A DNA stretch of 20,782 bases from Clostridiaceae bacterium (GTDB lineage Bacteria > Bacillota > Clostridia > Oscillospirales > Acutalibacteraceae): positions 1-20,782 of the forward strand of contig JAEDIL010000020.1 in assembly GCA_016292455.1 (NCBI GenBank), in the 5' to 3' direction. The notes under the pieces are model-generated. The model had not been told where the DNA came from. It saw only the letters and a list, made by a program, of their open reading frames with translations, and made no database searches. The translations under genes and the position numbers were made by a program. Shown here piece by piece: positions 6,915 to 14,584 of the stretch; position 1 is the first letter of the stretch; each line of letters opens with the position of its first letter.

Positions 6915-8764
6915 AAAAAGAAAAACAGATTGAACTAAGCGCACCGAAAACCGGCGAAAAATATGCAGCATACCGCGACGCGGAAAACAGCCAGGACAGA
7001 AAGCCGCAGAATTTTCTGAAAACAGCAAAAAAGCTCCTTTCTCTTTTAAAAGGCAACAGACTGAAAGTCCTTTTCGTCATTCTCCTTTCCGCCGCCTCGG
7101 CAGGTCTCGGAGTAATCGGCCCGCAATATCTCAAAAGCATAATCGACATCATCAGCGAGCAGGTGAAGAACAAGCTCCAAACGGGCAGCATGGACTTTTC
7201 CCCCGTGACGGGCGTATTGAAAAACATTGCAGTCATTTTCGGTCTTTATGCGCTTTGCTGCTTTGCCGTCAATTATGTTATGGCAAAGGTTTCGCAGGAC
7301 GTTATTACCGAACTGCGCGACAGAGTGAACAGAAAAATGTCGCGTCTGCCTCTGAGCTTTTTTGACTCCCACAGCAAGGGCGACCTGCTTTCAAGAGTTA
7401 CCAACGACATTGACAATATCAACAACAGCTTTCAGAACAACTTCATTCAGATTGTGACCTCTCTTGTCACTTTCTTCGGTGTTCTCGCCGTTATGCTCAA
7501 AGAAAGTCCGATCATGACGGCGGCAACTATTGTTCCGCTCCCATTGGGCGGCATTGCGGCAATGGTTATTCTGAAATTTTCAAAGAAGTATTTCCGCGAA
7601 CAATGGAAGCGCACCGGAGACATCAACGGTCACATTGAAGAAATGTTCACCGGACACAAAATTGTCAAAGCCTTCGTTCACGAGGAAGCGGCAATTGAAG
7701 AGTTCAGAGCAATCAACGAAGAGCTTACCTTTGCAAGCAGACGCGCTCAGTTTTTCTCCGGCTTTATCGGTCCGGTCATCAGCTTTGTCAAAAACATCGG
7801 ATATGTGTTTATTTGCGTCATTGCAGGTTATCTTATTATTGAAAACAAAATGTCTCTCGGCGCAATCACGGCTTTCATGGTGTATTCAAACATGTTCATG
7901 CAGCCGCTCGTTGACGTCAGCAGAATAGTCAACACTCTCCAATCCTCCCTTGCCTCGGCGGAACGCGTTTTTGAAATTACCGACAGCGCGGAAGAAGTTC
8001 CGGACACTCCGAAAACCGAAATCAAAAAAGCAGCGGGATTTGTTGACTTTGAAAACGTCGATTTTTCATACAGCGATGACAAGCCCATTTATGAAAAATT
8101 CAGCCTTTCCGTAAAACCCGGAGAGCTTGTTGCAATTGTCGGACCGACCGGTGCCGGAAAAACCACCCTCGTCAACCTGCTTATGCGTTTTTATGAAGTG
8201 GACGGCGGCAGCATCAGAATTGACGGAACCGACATCCGTGACATTTCAAGAGAAAACCTGCGCAGCATTTTTTCAATGGTGCTTCAGGACACGTGGCTGT
8301 TTTCCGCAACTATCCGCGAAAACATCATGTACGGCAGGCAGAATGCAACCGAGGAAGAATTCATGAACGCCGTCCGCGCCGCAAGGGTTGACCGCTTTGT
8401 CAACACTCTCCCCGACGGCTTTGAAACCGTCCTTGACGAGGAAGGCTCAAACCTTTCGGTCGGTCAGAAGCAGCTGATTACAATTGCAAGGGCAATTCTT
8501 GCCGATCCGCAGATTCTTATTCTTGACGAAGCAACCAGCTCCGTTGACACAAGAACAGAGCTTCAAATTCAGTCCGCAATGAACAATCTTATGCGCGGCA
8601 GAACGAACTTTGTCATTGCCCACCGCCTTTCAACAATCCGCGAAGCGGACAAAATTATCGTTATCGACAACGGCAGAGTTGTTGAACACGGAAAGCATGC
8701 CGAGCTTCTCGCAAAAAACGGCTTTTATTCAAAGCTTTACAACTCGCAGTTTTCGTTTTCCTGA
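6911..8764 (+). CDS. ABC exporter half-transporter, catalytic-site subunit
   Basis: A 617-residue ABC exporter with a charged ~45-residue N-terminal extension, a six-helix membrane domain and a nucleotide-binding domain. Walker A is G411-PTGAGKTT, Walker B is LILD539-E540 with the catalytic Glu present, and the switch His is H571 in IAHRLSTI. Its signature is altered to S516-V-G-Q, which in heterodimers faces the degenerate Walker site of the partner. The two proteins therefore complement each other as one asymmetric transporter in the cytoplasmic membrane. ATG 6911 overlaps the stop of the preceding gene (ATGA) and follows GAGGAGG at 6897-6903, so the two are translationally coupled. Confidence 0.92.
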   Translation: MKKEKQIELSAPKTGEKYAAYRDAENSQDRKPQNFLKTAKKLLSLLKGNRLKVLFVILLSAASAGLGVIGPQYLKSIIDIISEQVKNKLQTGSMDFSPVTGVLKNIAVIFGLYALCCFAVNYVMAKVSQDVITELRDRVNRKMSRLPLSFFDSHSKGDLLSRVTNDIDNINNSFQNNFIQIVTSLVTFFGVLAVMLKESPIMTAATIVPLPLGGIAAMVILKFSKKYFREQWKRTGDINGHIEEMFTGHKIVKAFVHEEAAIEEFRAINEELTFASRRAQFFSGFIGPVISFVKNIGYVFICVIAGYLIIENKMSLGAITAFMVYSNMFMQPLVDVSRIVNTLQSSLASAERVFEITDSAEEVPDTPKTEIKKAAGFVDFENVDFSYSDDKPIYEKFSLSVKPGELVAIVGPTGAGKTTLVNLLMRFYEVDGGSIRIDGTDIRDISRENLRSIFSMVLQDTWLFSATIRENIMYGRQNATEEEFMNAVRAARVDRFVNTLPDGFETVLDEEGSNLSVGQKQLITIARAILADPQILILDEATSSVDTRTELQIQSAMNNLMRGRTNFVIAHRLSTIREADKIIVIDNGRVVEHGKHAELLAKNGFYSKLYNSQFSFS

Positions 8765-8777
8765 GGAGAACAGACAG

Positions 8778-10025
8778 ATGGAAATTATTACGCTTGAAAA
8801 CGGACTCCGGATTCTTCTTGAACCGCGTCAGGAGCTGCGCTCGGCAACTGTCGGCGTATGGGTAGCCTCGGGTTCAAGGGAGGAGAACGGGGAAAACAAC
8901 GGAATTTCTCATTTCATTGAGCACATTGTTTTCAAAGGCTCGAAGAAGCGCAATGCCTTTGAAATTGCCGAGGGAATGGATTCAATCGGAGCTTCGGTCA
9001 ATGCTTACACAACAAAAGAATACACTTTCTTTTACACCCGTGCGCTCGATTACCACATTGAGGAAGCGGCAGATATTCTTTTTGATATGATTACCCGTCC
9101 GCGCCTTGACGAAAAGGATATTGAAACCGAAAAAGGAGTTATTCTTGAAGAAATTGCAATGTGCGAAGACGACCCGTCAGATGTCTGCTACGAAAAAAAC
9201 GAAAGCGCCGTTTTTGCCGGCTCTTCTCTCGCGCTTGAAATTCTCGGAACAGCAAAAAGTGTTTCGGAAATGAAACGGTCCGACTTCGTTTCCCACCTTG
9301 AACGGTTTTATGTTCCGGAGCGCATGGTTATAGGAATCTGCGGAAAATTTGACAAGGAAAAGCTCCTCGGAAAAGTCAGCGAATATTTTTCACCGTTCAG
9401 GAACACCGGCAACACCCTAACGGAAAAAGCCGCCGCTTTCAATCAGACCATGACGCTTGTGAAACGCAAATTTGAACAGACTCACCTCATGCTCTCCTTC
9501 CCGGGAATACCGATAGGTCACAGCGACCTTTATCCCTTGCAGCTTTGCACATTCATTCTCGGAACAGGCAGCTCTTCAAGACTCAACCAGCGCCTGCGCG
9601 AGCAGCTCGGTCTGGTTTACAACGTTGACACATGGCTTTGTCGATACCTTGGCTCAGGTTATATAGGCTGTTCAATGGGGCTTTCCGCAGGGAATCAGAA
9701 GCGGGCGCTTGAAGAAATGTGCGGCGAAATCCGCCGCTTTCCGGAAAGTGTGACCGAGCGCGAGCTTTCCGTTGCAAAGGAACGGCTCGTTTCAAGCCTG
9801 CTCATGAGCCGCGAACAACCCGGACTTTCTCCGTCCGGCTGCAATTTGCTCCTTCTTTCAAAAACAGTTGACGACGACGAAATTATTTCAAAAATAAGAG
9901 CTGTAACTCTTGACGGACTGGGAGCAGCCGGAGTAAAATACTTCAATCTTGAAAAAGCCGCTTTTACCGCGGTGGGTAGGATTGAAAAAAGAGAAGTCTA
10001 TGAAAGCATTATCAGCGGCGCGTAA
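8778..10025 (+). CDS. M16 family zinc peptidase
   Basis: A 415-residue protein with the inverted zinc motif H45-F-I-E48-H49 and the distal zinc ligand in the helix EKGVILEEI (E124/E125), about 75 residues downstream as expected for M16. It has the family's two-domain layout and one-chain M16B size. All catalytic residues are present. Such enzymes, like mitochondrial processing peptidase and bacterial PqqL/YmxG-type proteins, cleave peptides inside a closed chamber. No signal peptide is seen, so it is probably cytoplasmic. ATG 8778 is chosen from GAGGAG at 8763-8768. It lies 13 bp after the ABC pair and 34 bp before proB. Substrate unknown; a role in maturing an exported peptide is possible but no precursor gene is visible. 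Confidence 0.88.
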   Translation: MEIITLENGLRILLEPRQELRSATVGVWVASGSREENGENNGISHFIEHIVFKGSKKRNAFEIAEGMDSIGASVNAYTTKEYTFFYTRALDYHIEEAADILFDMITRPRLDEKDIETEKGVILEEIAMCEDDPSDVCYEKNESAVFAGSSLALEILGTAKSVSEMKRSDFVSHLERFYVPERMVIGICGKFDKEKLLGKVSEYFSPFRNTGNTLTEKAAAFNQTMTLVKRKFEQTHLMLSFPGIPIGHSDLYPLQLCTFILGTGSSSRLNQRLREQLGLVYNVDTWLCRYLGSGYIGCSMGLSAGNQKRALEEMCGEIRRFPESVTERELSVAKERLVSSLLMSREQPGLSPSGCNLLLLSKTVDDDEIISKIRAVTLDGLGAAGVKYFNLEKAAFTAVGRIEKREVYESIISGA

Positions 10026-10059
10026 ACTGCCGTGAAGAAAACGGAAAAGAGGATAAGCA

Positions 10060-10848
10060 ATGACGCTCAAAGGGATTAAAAAACTTGTTGTCAAGGTGGG
10101 CACCTCCACCCTTACATACGAAACGGGAAAAACCAATATCAGAAGAATGATCAAGCTCTGCTCGGTTCTTTCCGACCTGCATAACTCCGGAATGGACGTT
10201 GTTCTCGTCACCTCCGGCGCAATCGGCGTCGGCGTGGGCAAGCTCGGTCTTTCAAAAAAGCCGGGCGACATTCCCGGAAGGCAGGCCTCAGCCTGCGTCG
10301 GTCAATGCGAGCTTATGTTCATGTATGACAAGTTTTTCAGCGAATACGGTCAGAAAGTCGGTCAGCTCCTCGTCACAAAGGACGACTTTGAAAACTCCAC
10401 CCGCTGCAAAAACCTTGAAAATGCATTTCAAAAGCTGTTTGAATACGGAGCAATTCCCATCGTCAATGAGAACGACAGCGTTGCAACCGAGGAAATTGTT
10501 TTCGGCGACAACGACAGCCTTTCCGCAACCGTTGCGCGGCTCATCGGCGCAGACGCACTTGTCATCCTTTCGGACATTGACGGACTTTTCGACGCAAATC
10601 CGAATGAAAATCCGGACGCGAAGCTGATTCCTGTTGTTGAAAAAATTGACGAAAGCATTTTTGCAATCTGCGGCAGCGCAGGCACTTCAAGAGGTACAGG
10701 CGGAATGGTCACAAAGGTTCATGCCGCTCAGATTGCCTGCTCGGCAGGTATTCCGACCGTCGTTATGAACGGCAGCACGCCGCAGGATCTTTATAAGCTC
10801 ATTGACGGAAGGCAGATTGGAACAATGTTCCTGCCCGAAAAAAAGTAA
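10060..10848 (+). CDS. proB: Glutamate 5-kinase (short form without PUA domain)
   Basis: Catalyses ATP-dependent phosphorylation of glutamate to gamma-glutamyl phosphate, the first step of proline synthesis. The 262-residue protein is a single amino-acid-kinase domain: KLVVKVGTSTL at the N-terminus, VTSGAIGVGVGKLGL, the substrate and nucleotide segments NENDSVATEEI, FGDNDSLSA and ILSDIDGLF, and GTGGMVTKVHAA near the end. The C-terminal PUA domain of the 367-residue E. coli enzyme is absent; single-domain ProB occurs in other bacteria. ATG 10060 follows AGAGGA at 10048-10053. proA follows 37 bp downstream; the two enzymes act as a channelling pair because the intermediate is unstable. Confidence 0.95.
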   Translation: MTLKGIKKLVVKVGTSTLTYETGKTNIRRMIKLCSVLSDLHNSGMDVVLVTSGAIGVGVGKLGLSKKPGDIPGRQASACVGQCELMFMYDKFFSEYGQKVGQLLVTKDDFENSTRCKNLENAFQKLFEYGAIPIVNENDSVATEEIVFGDNDSLSATVARLIGADALVILSDIDGLFDANPNENPDAKLIPVVEKIDESIFAICGSAGTSRGTGGMVTKVHAAQIACSAGIPTVVMNGSTPQDLYKLIDGRQIGTMFLPEKK

Positions 10849-10885
10849 TAATCATTCTCATCAATACAGAAAGGGGCTGTGCTCC

Positions 10886-12127
10886 ATGCTCACAGAACTC
10901 GGAAAACGGGCAAAAATAGCGGAAAAGGTTCTTATGATCTCTTCCACCGCGCAAAAGAACGCCGCGCTTGAAAACATTGCCGCCGCACTTGAAAGCGCAG
11001 TCGGTGAAATTCTCACCGCCAACGAAATCGACATCAAAAACGCGCGTGAAAACGGCATGACGGAAGCGCTGATTGACCGCCTTTCGCTCAGCGAAAAGCG
11101 TGTTCTTTCAATCGCTTCGGCAACCCGCGAGGTTATTGCTCTTCCGGACCCTGTCGGAAGAACTCTCTCAGGTTCAACAAGACCCAACGGTCTTGTGATT
11201 GAAAAAGTTACGGTGCCGCTCGGCGTTGTTGCCGTCATTTTTGAAGCGCGCCCGAACGTCACCGCCGACGCGGCAGCTCTCTGCCTCAAAAGCGGAAACT
11301 CAGTTATTCTCCGCGGCGGAAAAGAGGCTTTCTATTCAAACAAAGCAATCACATCGGTTATGCGCCGCGCAGTTGAAAAGGCAGGTCTTCCGGCTGACTG
11401 CATTCAGCTTGTTGAAGACACATCAAGGGAAAGCGCAACCGCTCTCATGCGCATGAATGATTACGTTGACGTTCTCATTCCGCGCGGCGGAGCAGGTCTT
11501 ATCGGAGCCTGCGTCCAAAATTCAACAGTGCCTGTTATTGAGACCGGCACCGGCAACTGCCACGTCTTTGTTGACGAATCTGCCGACCTGAAAATGGCGG
11601 CTGAAATTGTGTATAACGCCAAGGTTTCACGCCCGTCCGTCTGCAACGCCTGCGAAAGTCTTCTCGTTCACCGCGCCGTTGCAAAAAAGTTTTTGCCGCT
11701 CGTCAAGGAAAAGCTCGACACGGCGTCTGTTACCGTTCACGGCGACGAGGAAACGGCAAAAATCATCAGAGACATCATTCCCGCAACTCAGGAGGACTAC
11801 GGCAGGGAATATCTCGGTTATGAAATCAGCGTAAAGGTCGTCGGCGGAATCGACGAGGCAATTGCCCATATTGCAAAGTTCGGCACCGGTCACAGCGAAT
11901 GCATCGTTACCGAAAGCTATAAAAACAGTCGGAAGTTCACAAGCGAGGTGGATTGCGCGGCGGTTTATGTCAACGCTTCAACGCGCTTCACCGACGGAAA
12001 CGAATTCGGCTTTGGCGCAGAAATAGGAATTTCCACCCAGAAGCTCCACGCAAGAGGTCCTCTCGGTCTTCAGGAGCTTACAAGCTTCAAATACATTGTC
12101 CGCGGAAACGGACAGGTAAGAACCTGA
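10886..12127 (+). CDS. proA: Gamma-glutamyl phosphate reductase
   Basis: Reduces gamma-glutamyl phosphate with NADPH to glutamate 5-semialdehyde, which cyclises to the proline precursor pyrroline-5-carboxylate. The 413-residue protein shows the aldehyde-dehydrogenase-like fold with PLGVVAVIFEARPNVTADAAAL, SVILRGGKEA, DVLIPRGGAGLI, VIETGTGNCHVFVD and catalytic C253 in SRPSVCNACE. The C-terminus has FGFGAEIGISTQKLHARGPLGL. Length and motifs match the family throughout. ATG 10886 is set by AAAGGGG at 10870-10876; an upstream in-frame start at 10802 would overlap proB. It is the last gene before a clear terminator. Confidence 0.96.
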   Translation: MLTELGKRAKIAEKVLMISSTAQKNAALENIAAALESAVGEILTANEIDIKNARENGMTEALIDRLSLSEKRVLSIASATREVIALPDPVGRTLSGSTRPNGLVIEKVTVPLGVVAVIFEARPNVTADAAALCLKSGNSVILRGGKEAFYSNKAITSVMRRAVEKAGLPADCIQLVEDTSRESATALMRMNDYVDVLIPRGGAGLIGACVQNSTVPVIETGTGNCHVFVDESADLKMAAEIVYNAKVSRPSVCNACESLLVHRAVAKKFLPLVKEKLDTASVTVHGDEETAKIIRDIIPATQEDYGREYLGYEISVKVVGGIDEAIAHIAKFGTGHSECIVTESYKNSRKFTSEVDCAAVYVNASTRFTDGNEFGFGAEIGISTQKLHARGPLGLQELTSFKYIVRGNGQVRT

Positions 12128-12133
12128 AAAAAG

Positions 12134-12172
12134 CGGGGTCTGAGTCCAAAAATTCAGACCCTGTTCGTTTTT
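12134..12172 (+). terminator. Intrinsic terminator after proA
   Basis: GGGTCTGA (12136-12143) pairs with TCAGACCC (12154-12161), with further pairs at each end of the stem. It is followed by TTCGTTTTT. It closes the five-gene operon. Confidence 0.8.
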
Positions 12173-12207
12173 CTGCCGCCTGCTTTCCGGCAGGAAATCC
12201 GTTCTGC

Positions 12208-12236
12208 TTGACAAAGGCAGAGACTTATTTTATCAT
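12208..12236 (+). promoter_or_regulatory. Sigma-A promoter of the HAD phosphatase gene
   Basis: A perfect TTGACA (12208-12213) is followed after 17 bp by TATCAT (12231-12236), about 40 bp upstream of the start codon and just downstream of the proA terminator. Confidence 0.75.
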
Positions 12237-12276
12237 TGTGAAAGCTATCAGTATGTAACACGGAGGATACTCACAC

Positions 12277-12933
12277 ATGAAAAACTTCGACTTCGTTCTC
12301 TGGGACTGGAACGGAACATTGCTCAATGACCTTGAAATGAACCTTGAAATTGTTGATGCTCTCCTTTCGGACCACGGTCTGAAAGGTCCGGTTTCAAAAG
12401 AATTCTACCTTGAAAACTTCGGCTTTCCGGTATCCAAGTTCTACATAAAAATGGGATTTGACCTTTCAAAAGAGGACTTTCTTCTCCTTGCCGATGAATA
12501 TGACAGGGAGTATCTGAAAAGACTTCCGCAAACCTTTCTTTTTGAAGATGCCGAAAGCGCCCTTGCCTCGCTTTCAGAAAGCGGAGTTCATCAGGCAGTG
12601 ATTTCCGCAACAAAGCATGAACGCCTTGTTCCTCAGGTCAGAGATTATAATGTTGAAAAATACTTTGACGCCGTTCTCGGAACGGAAAACAACCTCGGAA
12701 ACGGCAAGACCGCTGTTGCGGCGCAGTGGCTCAGGAACAGCGGCGCCAACCCGGAAAGAACGGTTTTCATCGGCGACACACTCCATGACCTTGAATGTGC
12801 AAAAAAAATCGGCTGCACCTGCTTTTTCATCGCAAGGGGGCATAATTCAAAAGAAAAACTGCTCGCAACCGGCTGCGAGGTCTTTGACGATATTTCGCAG
12901 GCAGCTGCAAGAATTTTAGGGAGCACAAACTGA
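12277..12933 (+). CDS. HAD-superfamily hydrolase (phosphoglycolate phosphatase-like)
   Basis: A 218-residue HAD-type phosphatase with a helical cap after motif I. Motif I is D10-W-N-G-T14, holding the nucleophile Asp but with Asn at the usual second Asp. Motif II is in AVISATKHE, the motif III Lys is in GNGKTAVAA, and motif IV is F-I-G-D-T-L-H-D-L-E. The layout resembles Gph/PpaX-type enzymes, which remove phosphate from small phosphorylated metabolites; the actual substrate is unknown. The Asp-to-Asn change at the general acid/base position may alter activity, though WDWNGTL forms recur in a clostridial subfamily as far as I recall. ATG 12277 follows GGAGGA at 12262-12267. It has its own promoter and stands as a single gene. 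Confidence 0.85.
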   Translation: MKNFDFVLWDWNGTLLNDLEMNLEIVDALLSDHGLKGPVSKEFYLENFGFPVSKFYIKMGFDLSKEDFLLLADEYDREYLKRLPQTFLFEDAESALASLSESGVHQAVISATKHERLVPQVRDYNVEKYFDAVLGTENNLGNGKTAVAAQWLRNSGANPERTVFIGDTLHDLECAKKIGCTCFFIARGHNSKEKLLATGCEVFDDISQAAARILGSTN

Positions 12934-12950
12934 AATTTAGCAACAATCAC

Positions 12951-12979
12951 TTGATTTTTTCGGCGTTATAGCTTAATAT
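12951..12979 (+). promoter_or_regulatory. Sigma-A promoter of the aldehyde dehydrogenase gene
   Basis: TTGATT (12951-12956) is separated by 17 bp from TAATAT (12974-12979), about 35 bp upstream of the start codon. Confidence 0.65.
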
Positions 12980-13013
12980 TATCAGGAAACAAGTTACAAG
13001 GAGATGTATATAA

Positions 13014-14531
13014 ATGGCTGAAATCAAAACATTGAAATACTTCGCAAACGGCGAATGGATTGAGTCGAAAAGCGGAAAGTATATGGAAATCCACAATCCC
13101 AGCACCGGCGAAGTAATTGCCCGCACCCCCTGCTGCACCGTTGAAGAGGTTGAAGAAGCCGTTCAGAGTGCAAAAGAGGCTTTCAAAACATGGTCGCAGA
13201 CTCCCGTTATGAAAAGAACTCAGGTTCTCTATAAATTCCGTGAGCTTCTCATTGAGCACATGGACGAGCTTGCGACGCTCTGTGCGGTTGAACACGGAAA
13301 GGTATACAACGAAGCAAAGGGTGATATTCTTAAAGTCAAAGAGCCGGTTGAGCTCGCCCTCAGCGCCCCCTCGCTCACAATGGGCGACAGCATGCGCGAC
13401 ACTTCGAGCGGCTATGACACCACACTTTACTATGAACCGGTCGGCGTTTTTGCCGGAATTGTTCCGTTCAACTTCCCGGGAATGATTCCGATGGGCTGGA
13501 TGGTTCCCTGCTGCATTGCCGCCGGCAACACCATCGTTCTCAAACTCAATTCACAGACTCCGATGACCGCCATGAGACTTTGCGACCTGCTTATGGAAGC
13601 AGGACTTCCCAAGGGCGTTGTCAACCTTGTCACCTGCACCCGCGTTGAAGCCGACATGCTTCTGACTCACCCGGACATCAAGGGAATCACCTTTGTCGGA
13701 ACAACCGGCGTTGGTCAGCACGTTTATGCAACCGCCGCTTCAACCGGAAAGCGCGTTCAGTGCCTCTGCGAAGCAAAGAACCACGCTCTTGTTCTTGAAG
13801 ACGCGGCTCTTGAACGCAGCGCAAGAGGAATCATCAACTCCGCTTTCGGCTGTGCAGGTGAACGCTGTATGGCTCTGCCCGTTGTTGTTGCTCAGGAATC
13901 CATCGCAGACGAGCTTGTTGCTTTGCTCAAACAGTACGCTTCTGAGCTTAAACTCGGCGCGGCTTATGACAAGACCTCAACTCTCGGTCCCGTTATTTCC
14001 GCCGCACACAAGGAACGCGTTATCGGCTGGATCAACAAGGGCATTGAAGAGGGCGCAACCCTCGTTCTTGACGGCCGCAACGTAACGGTTCCCGGTCTTG
14101 AAGGCGGCTATTTCGTCGGCCCGACAATTCTTGACCACGTCACAGAAGAAATGACAGTCGGCACACAGGAAATTTTCGGTCCGGTACTTTGCATCAAGAG
14201 AGTCAAGAGCTTTGAAGAAGGTCTTGCCCTCATGAACCGCAACCCGTTTGCAAACGGCTCGGTAATCTTCACCCAGAGCGGATATTATGCCAGAGAATTT
14301 GCAAAGCACACTGACGGCGGCATGGTCGGCGTCAACGTCGGAATCCCCGTTCCGGTCGGTGTTTTCCCTTTCACCGGTCACAAGAAGTCCTTCTTCGGCG
14401 ACCTCCATTGCCTCGGCAAAGACGCTTTCCGCTTCTTCACCGAAACCAAGGCTGTTACTACCCGTTGGTTTGACGAGGAAGAGAAAAAGGCCACTCATGT
14501 TGACACATGGGACGGCTCAGTAGGCGGCTGA
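13014..14531 (+). CDS. mmsA: MmsA-type CoA-acylating aldehyde dehydrogenase (methylmalonate-semialdehyde dehydrogenase family)
   Basis: A 505-residue aldehyde dehydrogenase whose closest recognisable family is MmsA/IolA. That family converts malonate- or methylmalonate-semialdehyde, CoA and NAD to acetyl- or propionyl-CoA and CO2. Supporting segments are VGVFAGIVPFNFPGMIPMGWM, GNTIVLKLNSQTPMTA and GITFVGTTGVG. AKNHALVLEDA stands where ordinary aldehyde dehydrogenases carry the catalytic Glu, the lack of Glu being typical for MmsA. The catalytic Cys is C285 in GCAGERCMALP, and the end of the protein has FPFTGHKKSFFGDLH. ATG 13014 follows AAGGAGA at about 12998-13004. It stands alone between its promoter and terminator, with no inositol or valine catabolic genes nearby, so the substrate in this organism is uncertain. 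Confidence 0.85.
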   Translation: MAEIKTLKYFANGEWIESKSGKYMEIHNPSTGEVIARTPCCTVEEVEEAVQSAKEAFKTWSQTPVMKRTQVLYKFRELLIEHMDELATLCAVEHGKVYNEAKGDILKVKEPVELALSAPSLTMGDSMRDTSSGYDTTLYYEPVGVFAGIVPFNFPGMIPMGWMVPCCIAAGNTIVLKLNSQTPMTAMRLCDLLMEAGLPKGVVNLVTCTRVEADMLLTHPDIKGITFVGTTGVGQHVYATAASTGKRVQCLCEAKNHALVLEDAALERSARGIINSAFGCAGERCMALPVVVAQESIADELVALLKQYASELKLGAAYDKTSTLGPVISAAHKERVIGWINKGIEEGATLVLDGRNVTVPGLEGGYFVGPTILDHVTEEMTVGTQEIFGPVLCIKRVKSFEEGLALMNRNPFANGSVIFTQSGYYAREFAKHTDGGMVGVNVGIPVPVGVFPFTGHKKSFFGDLHCLGKDAFRFFTETKAVTTRWFDEEEKKATHVDTWDGSVGG

Positions 14532-14545
14532 TACATAAAACAATC

Positions 14546-14584
14546 GCGCTGCACTCCGAAGAACGAAGTGCAGCGCTTTTTTTA
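14546..14584. terminator. Strong intrinsic terminator, probably bidirectional
   Basis: A 10-bp stem GCGCTGCACT (14546-14555) pairs with AGTGCAGCGC (14567-14576), followed by TTTTTTT on the plus strand. It ends the aldehyde dehydrogenase transcript. The T run directly abuts the stop codon of the convergent acyltransferase gene, and the minus-strand exit (GATTGTTTT) is also T-rich. Confidence 0.85.

Noticed and set aside
13977..14498. Open frame of 173 codons on the minus strand
   Set aside because: Antisense to the MmsA-like dehydrogenase, whose motifs are clear over the same stretch.
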